Assembly: GCA_002392655.1 (NCBI GenBank)
Contig: DGHK01000016.1
Coordinates: forward strand, 48,327 to 112,326
Reading direction: 5' to 3'
DNA from: Lachnospiraceae bacterium UBA3850
GTDB lineage: Bacteria; Bacillota; Clostridia; Lachnospirales; Lachnospiraceae
Length of the DNA: 64,000 bases
Shown: one piece after another, positions 17,569 through 26,976 of the stretch
Position numbering within the stretch: position 1 is the stretch's first letter
How the letters are laid out: the number at the start of each line of letters is the position of its first letter
Translations under genes and position numbers: made by a program
Notes under the pieces: model-generated
Seen by the model: the letters and a program-made list of their open reading frames with translations, nothing else
Databases searched by the model: none
What the model was told of the DNA's origin: nothing

Positions 17569-18801
17569 TTGAACGTAAATGATATAAGAAAGGACTTTCC
17601 TTTTTTCGAGAAGTCAACACTTGCATATCTTGATAATTCAGCGACAACGCAGAGACCGCGCCAGGTGGTTGAAGCAGTAGCTGACTATGAATATCATCAT
17701 AATTCCAATCCTTTCAGAGGCCTTTATGAGCTGTCGATTGATGCGACAGAGAGATACGAGGCTGCAAGAGCAAAGGTCGCAGGATTCATAAATGCTGAAT
17801 CAGATAAAGAAATCATATTCACGCGAAATGCATCTGAGAGTCTGAACCTTGTTGCTTATTCTCTTTCAGAGATGCTGCATAAGGAGGGGAAACTCGGTGA
17901 GGGTGATGAGATAATAACTACGGTTGTTGAGCATCACAGCAACATGCTCCCGTGGAGACTGGCGGCTGAGAGATATGGTGCGACTGTAAGGTTTCTGGAA
18001 TGTGAAGAGGATGGAAGCTTTTCGCTGGATAGATTTAAAGAACTTCTGACAGACAGAACCAGGATAGTAGCTATGACGGCTATGTCCAACATCTTTGGTC
18101 GAGTTATAGATATAAAAGCTTTTGCGGGTGTTGCTCATGAGGTAGGAGCCTATTTCATAGCAGACGGTTCGCAGAGTGTTCCTCACAGTAAAACTGATGT
18201 GCAGGATCTGGGCGTTGACTTCCTGGCGTTCTCCGGTCACAAGATGCTGGCACCTATGGGGATAGGAGTGCTCTATGGAAAACAGGAGATACTAGAGAAG
18301 ATGCCGCCGTTTTTGTCTGGCGGTGAGATGATAGAGTATGTAACGCTGGACAGCATCACTTATGCTGAATTACCTCACAAGTTTGAGGCCGGAACAGTAA
18401 ATGCAGGCGGAGCGGTAGGCCTTGCTGCAGCTATTGATTACATAGAGTCGGTCGGTTTACATAATATAGAAGAGCGAGAGCTGGAGCTTACGAAAATAGC
18501 GCTGGATGGAATGAAGAAGATTCCACACGTAATCGTTCTTGGCTCTGATGCAGCAGAAGAACATCATGGAATACTCACCTTTAAGATAGAGGGAGTACAT
18601 CCGCATGATATAGCAGCTATTATAGCTGATTCGGATGTGGCAGTACGTGCCGGACATCACTGTGCTGAACCGTTGCATCAGTTTATTAAAATACCTTCAA
18701 CCACAAGAGCCAGCCTTATGTTCTATAACACAGAAGAAGAGGTGGAGAGACTCCTGGAGGTTATGTCAAAGATACGCCCTATGATGGGTTACCCTGATTA
18801 A
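17569..18801 (+). CDS. sufS: SufS, cysteine desulfurase
   Basis: A PLP-dependent class II cysteine desulfurase, 410 aa, releasing sulfur from cysteine as a protein-bound persulfide. The PLP lysine is Lys225 in FSGHKMLAPMG, the sulfur-accepting cysteine is Cys365 in RAGHHCAEPLH, and TVVEHHSNMLPWR is the typical PLP-binding stretch. The start is TTG with AAGGACGG about 10 bp before it. It lies in the usual position before sufU and is separated from sufD only by the HD-GYP gene. Confidence 0.94.
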   Translation: MNVNDIRKDFPFFEKSTLAYLDNSATTQRPRQVVEAVADYEYHHNSNPFRGLYELSIDATERYEAARAKVAGFINAESDKEIIFTRNASESLNLVAYSLSEMLHKEGKLGEGDEIITTVVEHHSNMLPWRLAAERYGATVRFLECEEDGSFSLDRFKELLTDRTRIVAMTAMSNIFGRVIDIKAFAGVAHEVGAYFIADGSQSVPHSKTDVQDLGVDFLAFSGHKMLAPMGIGVLYGKQEILEKMPPFLSGGEMIEYVTLDSITYAELPHKFEAGTVNAGGAVGLAAAIDYIESVGLHNIEERELELTKIALDGMKKIPHVIVLGSDAAEEHHGILTFKIEGVHPHDIAAIIADSDVAVRAGHHCAEPLHQFIKIPSTTRASLMFYNTEEEVERLLEVMSKIRPMMGYPD

Positions 18802-18819
18802 TTAATAAAGAGGAAGATT

Positions 18820-19275
18820 ATGGAAAACAGAACATTTTATAATGAGATACTCACAGAACACAATATCCGTCCGATGCATAAGACCAAGCTTATGGAGCCA
18901 CAGAAGTCTCTTCGTGGTGTGAATCCATCGTGCGGAGATGATATAACACTTCAGCTCAATGTATCAGACGACGGAATAATCACAGATGGAGCTTTCTTCG
19001 GTGATGGCTGTGCGATCAGTCAGGCAAGTGCAGATATGATGCTTGAGCTTGTGATCGGAAGAAGTGTGGAAGAATCACTTAAGCTGAAGGATACATTTCT
19101 TAAAATGATTAAGGATAAGGTTACTGATGAAGAGCTTGAGATGCTTGAGGAAGCAGGTTCTCTGAAGGATATATCACACATGCCTTCACGAGTTAAGTGT
19201 GCAGTTCTTGGCTGGCGCACACTTGAAGAGATACTGAAGGAAGGCAGCGAGACAACGGAGGTTACGACAGAGTAA
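18820..19275 (+). CDS. sufU: SufU, zinc-dependent sulfur acceptor
   Basis: A 151-aa Gram-positive SufU that accepts sulfur from SufS by zinc-ligand exchange. The three zinc cysteines are Cys38 (NPSCGDD), Cys64 (GDGCAISQAS) and Cys127 (RVKCAVLGW), with Asp40 as the fourth ligand, and the SufU-specific insertion between the second and third cysteine is present. AGAGGAAG precedes the ATG. It is the last recognisable suf gene; the PAP2 phosphatase follows after 3 bp. Confidence 0.94.
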   Translation: MENRTFYNEILTEHNIRPMHKTKLMEPQKSLRGVNPSCGDDITLQLNVSDDGIITDGAFFGDGCAISQASADMMLELVIGRSVEESLKLKDTFLKMIKDKVTDEELEMLEEAGSLKDISHMPSRVKCAVLGWRTLEEILKEGSETTEVTTE

Positions 19276-19278
19276 ACC

Positions 19279-20232
19279 ATGGGTAAAACATTTTATTTTG
19301 ACTGGGAAGTAAAACTGATGGAATGGCTTCAGGGATTTATCGGCGATTTCGGTGCTCAGGTTGCATCGGTTATGTCGATGCTCGGTGAGGAAGTGATTCT
19401 TGTTGCCATTCTTGGATATATCTTCTGGTGCTATGATAAGAATCTTGGAAGATTTATAGGTTTGAATATTCTGGTTGGATTGATAATGTGTCCTATGCTT
19501 AAGAATGTTATGCTCAGAAGACGTCCTTATATAGATAATCCATCGATAAAGTGTCTCAGACCGGTTGCCTCTGATGCACCGATTACGGATATAGCATCAC
19601 AGGGTTTTTCGTTCCCTAGTGCGCACACGATGAATTCAACTACATCGTATCTGTCAATCCCGGTTTTTACTAAGAATAAGAAGCTGCTTATTCCGGCAAT
19701 CATCATTCCGATCATTGTTGGTGTTTCGAGAGTTATGCTGGGAGTGCATTATCCTACAGATGTCTTGTTCGGATGGATAGTCGGAACAATCGTGGTTTTC
19801 GGAATGTCTGCTATTCAGAAAAGAGTAAAGAGAATAGAGATATTATATGCAATTGTTACGGTTATAGCCCTGATGGGTGTTTTTTACTGCAGGACAGAAG
19901 ACTACTTTACATGTCTTGGACTTATAATCGGATTCTTTTCAGCTGATATTTTTGAAAGACGTTATGTAAACTTCAAGGAAACACGTAATCCGATAGAAAG
20001 CGTGATAAGAGTTCTGGGTGGCTTTGCTACATACGGAGTTTTGAATTTTCTTATCAAAGCACCGTTTTCAAAGGAATTTCTTGAAACAAAGGCAGCAGGT
20101 CCTTTTGCACTCAGAGCCTTTAGATATGCAGTCATCGCGTTTGTTGCATTTGGATTATACCCTATGTTATTTGGAAAGCTAGGAAGGTTATTTAACAAGA
20201 ATGAACATAGAGAAGGCGAAGGAAATAATTGA
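19279..20232 (+). CDS. PAP2-family membrane phosphatase
   Basis: A 317-aa integral membrane phosphatase. The three PAP2 motifs are visible: KNVMLRRRPY, the PSAH in SFPSAHTMNSTTSY (variant of PSGH) and SRVMLGVHYPTDVLFGW. About seven hydrophobic segments surround them. Such enzymes dephosphorylate phosphatidate, undecaprenyl-pyrophosphate or related lipids at the outer face of the membrane; the substrate is not resolved. The C-terminal third (after about residue 190) is a membrane extension longer than in minimal members. The 3' end overlaps pgeF by 32 bp. Confidence 0.9.
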   Translation: MGKTFYFDWEVKLMEWLQGFIGDFGAQVASVMSMLGEEVILVAILGYIFWCYDKNLGRFIGLNILVGLIMCPMLKNVMLRRRPYIDNPSIKCLRPVASDAPITDIASQGFSFPSAHTMNSTTSYLSIPVFTKNKKLLIPAIIIPIIVGVSRVMLGVHYPTDVLFGWIVGTIVVFGMSAIQKRVKRIEILYAIVTVIALMGVFYCRTEDYFTCLGLIIGFFSADIFERRYVNFKETRNPIESVIRVLGGFATYGVLNFLIKAPFSKEFLETKAAGPFALRAFRYAVIAFVAFGLYPMLFGKLGRLFNKNEHREGEGNN

Positions 20233-21205
20233 TAGAGACTATGAAGGCGTTCTGAAGGCAAGTTCGCTCTGCCTTGATACTCGGGGTGAAGCGCCATTCA
20301 TCAGGGTAAGAGGCTTTGATGATATGAATGGCATAACTGCCGGCTTTACTACAAGGCTCGGTGGTGCCAGCAGAGGAGCTTTCTCATCGCTCAATCTTGG
20401 TATTAACACTGATGATAATGAGCGAGCTGTTATGGAGAATTATCGCAGAATCGGAGTGAGCATGGGAATCGACCATACAAGGATATCCTGTACACATCAG
20501 GTTCATAAGTCGAACGTTCTCGTTGTGACAGAAGAGGATGCGGGAGACGGAATAGCAAGGCCGCGTACACATTTTGAGATAGATGCACAGGTGACCAATG
20601 TAAAGAATCTTCCGCTTATTGTATATACTGCTGACTGCGTTCCGATAATACTTGCCGATCCCGTAAGCCGTGCTATCGGTGTAGCGCATGCGGGCTGGCG
20701 TGGAACAGTAGCTGGAATAGCGGCGAAAACAGTTGAAAAGATGGTTTCTGAATACGGGTGTCTCCCGGAAAATATCCACGCTGCCATCGGTCCATCAATC
20801 GGGCCGGATAATTATGAGGTGGATGAAACAGTCATAAATGAGATATATAGATGTCCTTATATTGATATGAGTGATGCAAATGTATCATACCTAGATATGA
20901 AAAAAGAAGAGGTTGATCCGTCGGAAAGACCGAAGGAGGATGTTTACGTCAGGTGCAGAGCAAAGAGCTACACAACACACCGCGGAAATCCGTATATACT
21001 CTTCAGGACTGTAAAAATCAGAGACAGATATATGCTTAACCTGTGGAACCTGAATGAACTTATTCTGGTCAATGCAGGTCTTAAGTCGCAAAATATATAT
21101 AATACAAAGCTTTGCACTATGAAGAATCATGATATATTCTTTTCTTATAGGTATGATAAGGGAGTGACCGGACGTGGAGCCGGAATTATATGTCTGACTT
21201 CTTAG
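20201..21205 (+). CDS. pgeF: PgeF, peptidoglycan editing factor (YfiH/laccase fold)
   Basis: A 334-aa purine nucleosidase-like protein of the YfiH family. E. coli PgeF removes L-Ser wrongly joined to UDP-MurNAc, and relatives act on nucleosides. The metal site is visible as CTHQVHKS, YTADCVP and AHAGWRGT, and AAIGPSIG and the C-terminal GRGAGIICL are family hallmarks. The N-terminal 45 residues are an extension ahead of the usual start of the fold (ITAGFTTRLGG). The chosen ATG has AGGAAGG 11 bp upstream and overlaps the PAP2 gene by 32 bp. A segment near residues 220-250 (DPSERPKED) is an insertion relative to the compact family. Confidence 0.88.
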   Translation: MNIEKAKEIIDRDYEGVLKASSLCLDTRGEAPFIRVRGFDDMNGITAGFTTRLGGASRGAFSSLNLGINTDDNERAVMENYRRIGVSMGIDHTRISCTHQVHKSNVLVVTEEDAGDGIARPRTHFEIDAQVTNVKNLPLIVYTADCVPIILADPVSRAIGVAHAGWRGTVAGIAAKTVEKMVSEYGCLPENIHAAIGPSIGPDNYEVDETVINEIYRCPYIDMSDANVSYLDMKKEEVDPSERPKEDVYVRCRAKSYTTHRGNPYILFRTVKIRDRYMLNLWNLNELILVNAGLKSQNIYNTKLCTMKNHDIFFSYRYDKGVTGRGAGIICLTS

Positions 21206-21264
21206 TAAACCTGGCTTATATTTGAACTAAAGAACTATTCATATAAACAAAACCGGAGGAATGT

Positions 21265-22014
21265 ATGAAGTTTAAGAAACTTGTTTGTTTAGTGCTTATT
21301 ACAGTTATGGGCTGTATGCTGTTAAGTGGCTGTGGTAATAATAATGCTGCTTCAAAGGACAAATACGGAATCATTACTTCATCTGATGCTCAGGCAGAGC
21401 AGATAAAAGATAAGATGAAGGTTGAAGATAAGAAGGAAGTGGCGGATATGACATTTTATCTTGGTACTATGAAGGGACAAAATGTCGTACTTGTCAAAAA
21501 TGAAATAGGTAAGGTAAATACTGCTACAGCGACTCAGATACTTCTTGATAAATTCGGCGCTACCAAGATTATAGAGGCAAACACATTTGTTTCGCTTAAG
21601 GATGATTATAAAGAAGGTAGCATTATTGTTGCGACTGAAACTATACAGTCTGATTTTGATGCTACAGGTGCAGGGTATGCGCCGGCAGAGATTCCTGCAA
21701 CAGGACTTGGGGCCTTCGCAACAGATGTTGAGCTTCATAAAACAGCTCTTGATGTTACGAAGAAGGTAGTTTCTGCCGATAATGTATATGAGGTTAGTGT
21801 CTGCTCTGGTGATAAGTACGAGCTGACAAATGACGAAATAGATAAAATCGTGAAGAATCATAACGGGGATGTATATGATATGGATAGTGCAGCTTTAGGT
21901 CAGGTGTGCTATCTGAATGGAACACCATATATCATAGTAGGAAGTGTATCGACACCTGATGCCCCGGCAGATGCGACTGCAGAGATAGTTGAAAAAATAG
22001 TTGGTACTAATTAA
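21265..22014 (+). CDS. Lipoprotein with MTA/SAH nucleosidase fold, catalytic residues missing
   Basis: A 249-aa predicted lipoprotein: lipobox LLSGC with the lipid-accepting Cys23. The rest follows the MTA/SAH nucleosidase (PNP/UDP) pattern, with GQNVVLVKNEIGKVNTATAT, SDFDATGAGYAPAEIP and ALGQVCYLNGTPYIIV in the right order. Residues needed for catalysis differ: the first-strand acidic residue is lost (IITSSDAQ), the ribose-binding MEG is MDS, and the catalytic aspartate in the usual SD motif is replaced (VGSVSTPDA). It is therefore probably a surface-anchored binding protein rather than an enzyme. GGAGGA is 5 bp upstream. The acyltransferase starts immediately after its stop. Confidence 0.8.
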   Translation: MKFKKLVCLVLITVMGCMLLSGCGNNNAASKDKYGIITSSDAQAEQIKDKMKVEDKKEVADMTFYLGTMKGQNVVLVKNEIGKVNTATATQILLDKFGATKIIEANTFVSLKDDYKEGSIIVATETIQSDFDATGAGYAPAEIPATGLGAFATDVELHKTALDVTKKVVSADNVYEVSVCSGDKYELTNDEIDKIVKNHNGDVYDMDSAALGQVCYLNGTPYIIVGSVSTPDAPADATAEIVEKIVGTN

Positions 22015-23139
22015 ATGGAAGTTAAGAAGAGCAGAAATTCCAACATAGAATTACTCAGAATAATAATGATGCTGCAGATCATATTTCTGCATGTTTCAGA
22101 GTATGGTGAATATAGCAATATAGCTTCGCTCCTTGAAGGAAAGACCGAGCTTATATACTGGGTACTGTGGCTGATGTGCCGCTGTCCGGTTTTCGTATTC
22201 ATCATAATCATGGGTTATTTTCTGAGTGAAACAAAGACTGATTTCAATAGGAAGAGGATGCTTAAGGCATATCTTCCTATGTATTTTTATTCCCTTGCGA
22301 TACCATTTGTCTATGGTATCTTCAGACCGGAGGAAGTTACGGATGAGCTTAAGATAAAGGCATTTATACCATTTCTTTCCAGAACATGGTATTTTATGAC
22401 GCTTTATCTGATCGTACTCCTGCTGTCTCCGTATCTAAACAAAATGGTGAGAAACCTGACTAGAAATGAGTTTCTGGGACTTCTCGGAATCTGCTTTTTT
22501 ATGCTCTGTATCTGGCAGCCGCTAAGCATGCTTGAGCCTTTTGAAGGAATAATAGGTCTTAAGAAAATCCTTTCGACACAGGGCGGAAAGAGTCTTTATG
22601 ATTTCATCTTTATGTACCTTCTGGGTGCATATATGAGGAAGTATCATATCTTCAGTAGTCATAATAATGAATCAAATAACCTATGGAATAAACCGTTTAT
22701 TTATCTGGCAGGTTTCCTGCTTCTTGGTCTTGTAAATGTATTCATAGTTTATAAATATCCGGATGAGGGTATCGAGTCGGTCATCGGCTATAATGATAAT
22801 CCGCTGGTGGTTCTTCAGTGTACCTGTATCTTCAGGTTCTTTGAAAAGCTTGATCTGTCACGGTTTGAAAAAGTCGGTAAGGTCATAAACTACATAAGCG
22901 CCGGCAATCTGGGTGTCTATATGATACATGAACATCCGCTCCTTAGGCGTCTGATATGGGATGAAATATTTACCATAGACCATATCTCTTTCTATACCGG
23001 AGTCGGATATCTATTCAAAATAATAGGCATCATACTTCTCATCTATGCGGCCTGTTGGCTAATAGACTGGATAAGGCGGATGCTGGCAGGTCTGATAAAA
23101 AGTGTATATGTTTCTGTGAAGGGTGAAGCTGCACTATGA
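22015..23139 (+). CDS. Acyltransferase family 3 membrane protein
   Basis: A 374-aa integral membrane protein with about ten hydrophobic segments. The N-terminus SNIELLRIIMMLQIIFLHV carries the conserved Arg and His of acyltransferase-3 (OafA/WecH) proteins, which transfer acetyl or succinyl groups to surface sugars or peptides. C-terminal features NLGVYMIHEHPLLRR also fit. The acceptor is unknown. Its ATG directly abuts the stop of the lipoprotein gene, and it overlaps the YitT gene by 4 bp, so the three are coupled. Confidence 0.87.
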   Translation: MEVKKSRNSNIELLRIIMMLQIIFLHVSEYGEYSNIASLLEGKTELIYWVLWLMCRCPVFVFIIIMGYFLSETKTDFNRKRMLKAYLPMYFYSLAIPFVYGIFRPEEVTDELKIKAFIPFLSRTWYFMTLYLIVLLLSPYLNKMVRNLTRNEFLGLLGICFFMLCIWQPLSMLEPFEGIIGLKKILSTQGGKSLYDFIFMYLLGAYMRKYHIFSSHNNESNNLWNKPFIYLAGFLLLGLVNVFIVYKYPDEGIESVIGYNDNPLVVLQCTCIFRFFEKLDLSRFEKVGKVINYISAGNLGVYMIHEHPLLRRLIWDEIFTIDHISFYTGVGYLFKIIGIILLIYAACWLIDWIRRMLAGLIKSVYVSVKGEAAL

Positions 23140-24029
23140 CAAAATCCAGAAAAAAGAGGATAAAACTTCAGATATTATCATGGGTGATGCTCGTTTTGGG
23201 TGCGGTCATCGCTGCATTTTCGCTTGAAGAATTCCTGGCACCGAATCATATATTTGATGGCGGTGTTACGGGTATTAGTATGATTCTGAATCAATTTGTT
23301 CCCGTAAAACTCGGAATTCTTGTTCTGCTTCTGAATGTACCGTTTATTATCGTTGGATTTAAGAAACTGGGACGTGTTTTTATAGCGAAGGTTGCAGTGG
23401 CGATAACAGTTTTTTCTGTTATGACAGGTGTGTTCGAGGGCATGAATGAGGTGACTCATGATATCATCCTGGCGACTACATTTGGAGGCGTTCTTCTGGG
23501 CATAGGAGTTGGTCTGGTTCTTCGAGGAGGCTCGTGTCTGGATGGTACTGAGATTGTTGCTATACTTCTTAGCAAGAAGCTATCTGTATCAACCGGGCAG
23601 ATCATACTGTTTTTTAATGTTATCATATATGCCGTGGCAGGTGCTATTTTCGGCCTTGACAGAGGCATGTATTCGCTTCTGATGTACTTCATAACCTCAA
23701 AGGTTATCGATATCGTCGAGATAGGCTGGGATAATACCAAGTCTGTCATGATAATCACCGATAAAGGAAAAGAGCTTGCCCAGCTGATATATACAGAGCT
23801 TGGAAGAACCGTTACTTTTATGAAGGGCGAGGGACTTGTGAGCAGTGAGACTAAGGATATACTTTACTGTGTGGTTACCCGTGCGGAGATTTACGATTTG
23901 AAAAGAATTATAAACTCTGTCGACGGAAGTACATTTACTACAATCTCTGATGTTTCGGAGGTTGTGGGCAATCATATGAAGTCAAGCAGAAAGAAGATTC
24001 AGATAGAGAAAACTCTGGCAGAAAAGTGA
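23136..24029 (+). CDS. YitT family membrane protein (DUF161/DUF2179)
   Basis: A 297-aa protein with about five or six membrane segments (residues 10-190) and a C-terminal cytoplasmic DUF2179 domain (about 200-285). Family features are [12 protein letters not shown] near residue 45, [14 protein letters not shown], and the soluble part [14 protein letters not shown]...[11 protein letters not shown]. The function is unknown in Firmicutes. The start overlaps the acyltransferase stop in ATGA. The last bases overlap the region just upstream of the guaB promoter. Confidence 0.9.
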   Translation: MTKSRKKRIKLQILSWVMLVLGAVIAAFSLEEFLAPNHIFDGGVTGISMILNQFVPVKLGILVLLLNVPFIIVGFKKLGRVFIAKVAVAITVFSVMTGVFEGMNEVTHDIILATTFGGVLLGIGVGLVLRGGSCLDGTEIVAILLSKKLSVSTGQIILFFNVIIYAVAGAIFGLDRGMYSLLMYFITSKVIDIVEIGWDNTKSVMIITDKGKELAQLIYTELGRTVTFMKGEGLVSSETKDILYCVVTRAEIYDLKRIINSVDGSTFTTISDVSEVVGNHMKSSRKKIQIEKTLAEK

Positions 24030-24053
24030 GTGGTTTTTTGTTTAATTTGCCAC

Positions 24054-24082
24054 TTGTATTTGCTGCCAAACTGGAGTATAAT
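24054..24082 (+). promoter_or_regulatory. Promoter for guaB
   Basis: TATAAT at 24077-24082 is preceded at 17 bp by TTGTAT (24054-24059). It lies within the 110-bp gap between yitT and guaB. No purine riboswitch fold is evident in the 55-nt leader. Confidence 0.5.
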
Positions 24083-24139
24083 TTCGAGCAATATTTTTTT
24101 AAGGAACATTATTTTTTAAATAGGAAAAGGAGGAAAATC

Positions 24140-25651
24140 ATGGCAACCTACATCACAGAACCATCGCACACATTTAACGAGTACTTACTTATTCCTGGTT
24201 ATTCATCAAGTGAATGTATACCTGATAACGTAAGTCTGAAAACCCCACTTGTTAAGTTTAAAAAAGGTGAAGAGCCGGCGATAGAGATGACAATCCCTAT
24301 GGTATCTGCTATCATGCAGTCTGTATCAGGTGACAGACTTGCAATAGCTCTTGCAAAATCAGGTGGAATATCTTTTATTTATGGTTCACAGTCAGTAGAG
24401 GATGAGGCAGCTATGGTTGCCAGAGTTAAAGCATATAAGGCAGGCTTTGTCAGCAGCGATTCAAATGTAAGTCCGGAGGCAACACTTGAGGACATCCTGA
24501 AGCTCAAGGCTAAGACGGGTCATTCAACAGTAGCAGTTACAGAGGACGGAACATCACAGGGCAGACTTGTTGGTATCGTATCAAGTCGTGACTATAGAAT
24601 AAGCCGTATGGAACCTTCAACCAAGGTTAAGGAATTTATGACGCCGTTCGAGAAGCTGATCACAGCAAAGGACGGATGTACCATATCAGAAGCAAATGAT
24701 ATCATTTGGGACAAGAAGCTGAATTCACTTCCTATCATCGATGACGAGGGAAGACTTGTAAGCTTTGTTTTCAGAAAGGATTATGACGAGCATAAGAAAA
24801 ATCCGGGAGAACTTCTGGATGATCAGAAGAGATATATGGTCGGAGCAGGTATCAACACCAGAGACTATGCTGAGAGAGTTCCTGCACTGATTGAGGCCGG
24901 AGCTGACGTTCTCTGTATCGATTCATCAGAGGGCTTCTCAGACTGGCAGAAATTCACTCTTAAGTGGATCAGAGACAACTACGGTGATTCAGTTAAGGTA
25001 GGAGCTGGAAATGTAGTCGACAGAGAAGGCTTCAGATTCCTTGCTGATTGTGGTGCAGACTTTATCAAGGTCGGAATCGGTGGTGGTTCTATCTGTATCA
25101 CAAGAGAGACAAAGGGTATCGGACGTGGACAGGCTACAGCTCTTATCGAGGTTTGCCAGGCGCGTGATGAGTACTTCGAAGAAACAGGAGTTTATATCCC
25201 TGTATGTTCAGATGGTGGAATCGTTTATGATCACCACATCACACTTGCACTTGCTATGGGAGCTGATTTCGTAATGCTTGGTCGTTACTTCGCAAGATTC
25301 GATGAAAGCCCTACAGCAAAGCTTCTTGTAAATGGAAACTACGTTAAAGAATATTGGGGCGAAGGATCTAACCGTGCTCGTAACTGGCAGAGATATGATC
25401 TCGGAGGAGACAGCAAGCTTCATTTCGAGGAGGGAGTTGATTCCTACGTACCATATGCAGGACCACTCAAGGACAATGTGGCAAGATCACTCAGCAAGGT
25501 TAAGTCAACTATGTGTAACTGCGGTGCTCTTACAATCAAGGAATTCCAGAATAAAGCTAAATTAACACTTGTTTCTTCAACAAGTATCGTAGAGGGTGGT
25601 GCTCACGACGTAATCCGTAAGGAGAGCGGCCCGGCAACATCAGTTGAATAA
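24140..25651 (+). CDS. guaB: IMP dehydrogenase of the Tritrichomonas type
   Basis: Oxidises IMP to XMP with NAD+, the committed step to GMP. The ATG at 24140 follows AGGAGG and gives 503 aa. The catalytic loop [15 protein letters not shown] puts the nucleophile at Cys319 and the mobile-flap dyad Arg418-Tyr419 falls in NWQRYDLGG. Two CBS domains occupy about residues 95-220. From memory the whole sequence, including [25 protein letters not shown] and [11 protein letters not shown], is very close to Tritrichomonas foetus IMPDH, which has the same length and residue numbers. This is a distinct branch from the ordinary bacterial GuaB with TVGIGPGSICTTR. A terminator follows. Confidence 0.95.
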   Translation: MATYITEPSHTFNEYLLIPGYSSSECIPDNVSLKTPLVKFKKGEEPAIEMTIPMVSAIMQSVSGDRLAIALAKSGGISFIYGSQSVEDEAAMVARVKAYKAGFVSSDSNVSPEATLEDILKLKAKTGHSTVAVTEDGTSQGRLVGIVSSRDYRISRMEPSTKVKEFMTPFEKLITAKDGCTISEANDIIWDKKLNSLPIIDDEGRLVSFVFRKDYDEHKKNPGELLDDQKRYMVGAGINTRDYAERVPALIEAGADVLCIDSSEGFSDWQKFTLKWIRDNYGDSVKVGAGNVVDREGFRFLADCGADFIKVGIGGGSICITRETKGIGRGQATALIEVCQARDEYFEETGVYIPVCSDGGIVYDHHITLALAMGADFVMLGRYFARFDESPTAKLLVNGNYVKEYWGEGSNRARNWQRYDLGGDSKLHFEEGVDSYVPYAGPLKDNVARSLSKVKSTMCNCGALTIKEFQNKAKLTLVSSTSIVEGGAHDVIRKESGPATSVE

Positions 25652-25663
25652 AATAATCGAATG

Positions 25664-25729
25664 AATAAAAAAGGACGGTTCTTAGACTGCACAGTTTATA
25701 TGTGAAGCCGAAGAGCCGTCTTGTTTTTA
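25664..25729. terminator. Bidirectional terminator between guaB and the lipase
   Basis: Arms AAGGACGGTTCTT (25671-25683) and AAGAGCCGTCTTG (25711-25723) pair with two wobble or mismatched positions around a 27-nt loop. An A-run on the left and a T-run on the right allow it to work for both convergent genes. Confidence 0.65.
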
Positions 25730-25775
25730 TGTTCAATTAATACTGATATTCGGCTGCTCCAAATGTTCAGCCGCT

Positions 25776-26717
25776 TTATGTCTGCTTAGGGAAGTGTCTG
25801 TCAATCCAGTCAAGTATATCTGCGTATACTTCTTCCTTGATTGGTTCATTCAGTATCTCATGTCTGGCATCCGGATAGAGTTTGCACTCAACATCGGTTA
25901 TACCTGCCTTGACATATTGCTGATAAACATTTTTAACGCCCTTTCCGAGATTTCCTACCGCATCATTTTCACCTGATGTAATAAGAAGTGGCAGCTCTTT
26001 AGGGATACGTTCGATATTCTTCTTTTGATTTACGAAAAGAACCGTGCTTAGGAGAGCTTCAAATCCGCTGGTGGTGAAAAGGAAGCCGCAGCGAGCATCA
26101 TCTATATAAGCCTTCATGATTTCAGGATCGCTGCATATCCAGCTGTTCTCTACATCTGTATAGGTCAGATCAAAGCCCTTGTAAGCAGAGCTGTAGGTCA
26201 TCTCCTGAAGGCTCTCGGCTCTATAGTGCCATCCCTTTGAACGAGCAAGTGCTCTGACCAGCGTGAGCCCGACTCTTGTTTTTGTATCAGACTCACTTCC
26301 GGTTCCTACGATGATCGCACCGGTAAGTCCCTGTCCCTTATGTGTCAGATATCTTCTGAGCAGATAGGAGCCCATACTATGTCCAAGTATAAAGTATGGG
26401 ATGCCCGGATATCTCTTCTGAGTGATAACTCTTAAGTGATGTATATCTCTTACAAGAGCTCTGGCCGGGGAGTTTTCTGTGATATATCCCCAATCCTCGA
26501 TACTGTTAACGGACTGTCCATGTCCGAGGTGATCATGTCCAACTACCAGGAATCCGTTTGAACAAAGGAATTTTGCAAAATCCTCATACCTTTCGATGTA
26601 TTCACACATTCCGTGGATCAGCTGTACCACAGCCTTGGGCTGTCCAGCCGGAATCCACTGTACTGCGTGGATGCGAGTAACCTCATCAGAAGACAGAAAT
26701 GAAACATTTTTCTTCAT
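25776..26717 (-). CDS. Lysophospholipase / monoacylglycerol lipase-like hydrolase
   Basis: A 313-aa alpha/beta hydrolase of the serine aminopeptidase S33 / monoglyceride lipase group. The oxyanion region LIHGMCEYIERYEDFA, the strand GHDHLGHGQS, the nucleophile elbow GHSMGS, Asp in TSGENDAVGN and His in DARHEILNE complete the triad. No signal peptide is seen, so it probably acts in the cytoplasm or at the membrane inner face on lipid breakdown products. GGAGG lies about 14 bp before the ATG. It is one of only three - strand genes in the window and is convergent with guaB. Confidence 0.88.
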   Translation of the reverse strand: MKKNVSFLSSDEVTRIHAVQWIPAGQPKAVVQLIHGMCEYIERYEDFAKFLCSNGFLVVGHDHLGHGQSVNSIEDWGYITENSPARALVRDIHHLRVITQKRYPGIPYFILGHSMGSYLLRRYLTHKGQGLTGAIIVGTGSESDTKTRVGLTLVRALARSKGWHYRAESLQEMTYSSAYKGFDLTYTDVENSWICSDPEIMKAYIDDARCGFLFTTSGFEALLSTVLFVNQKKNIERIPKELPLLITSGENDAVGNLGKGVKNVYQQYVKAGITDVECKLYPDARHEILNEPIKEEVYADILDWIDRHFPKQT

Positions 26718-26871
26718 GATAAATATAAACCTCCAATTTTGTTTTTTGACATAAGATTTGTTAAAATACCTATGGACTATGATAACATATAGACGGTTTC
26801 TGTGTAAATGTTAAGTAGTATATCGATTTTTAATAAACTGGCATTTAATATTTGCACATTTGGTTTTACAA

Positions 26872-26954
26872 ATATGCAAAAATTGCATATTGTATAATTA
26901 TGAATATGCAAAAATTGCACATTGCGTTGACAAAGATATGCAAATATTGCATAA
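26872..26954 (+). promoter_or_regulatory. Three 19-bp palindromic operators at a 32-bp period
   Basis: Near-identical palindromes ATATGCAAAAATTGCATAT (26872-26890), ATATGCAAAAATTGCACAT (26904-26922) and ATATGCAAATATTGCATAA (26936-26954) are spaced exactly 32 bp, about three helical turns. The third lies between the -35 and -10 boxes of the promoter for the next gene. This layout fits cooperative repression by an HTH protein, most simply the XRE domain encoded next. Confidence 0.75.
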
Positions 26955-26955
26955 T
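26927..26955 (+). promoter_or_regulatory. Promoter for the XRE-nucleotidyltransferase gene
   Basis: TTGACA at 26927-26932 and CATAAT at 26950-26955 are 17 bp apart. The third palindrome covers the spacer and the -10 box, so binding there would block polymerase. Confidence 0.75.
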
Positions 26956-26976
26956 CAATGTGAGAGGAGGTGCAAT

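Noticed and set aside
20201..20232. Frameshift between PAP2 and pgeF because of the 32-bp overlap
   Set aside because: Both proteins have complete family motifs and natural ends, so the overlap is ordinary operon compaction.
24083..24139. Purine riboswitch before guaB
   Set aside because: The leader is only about 55 nt and shows no three-way junction elements.
26860..26976. N-terminal extension of the XRE-nucleotidyltransferase reading frame
   Set aside because: The extension would translate the promoter and the three operators, and a strong GAGGAGG site lies just before the ATG at 26977.
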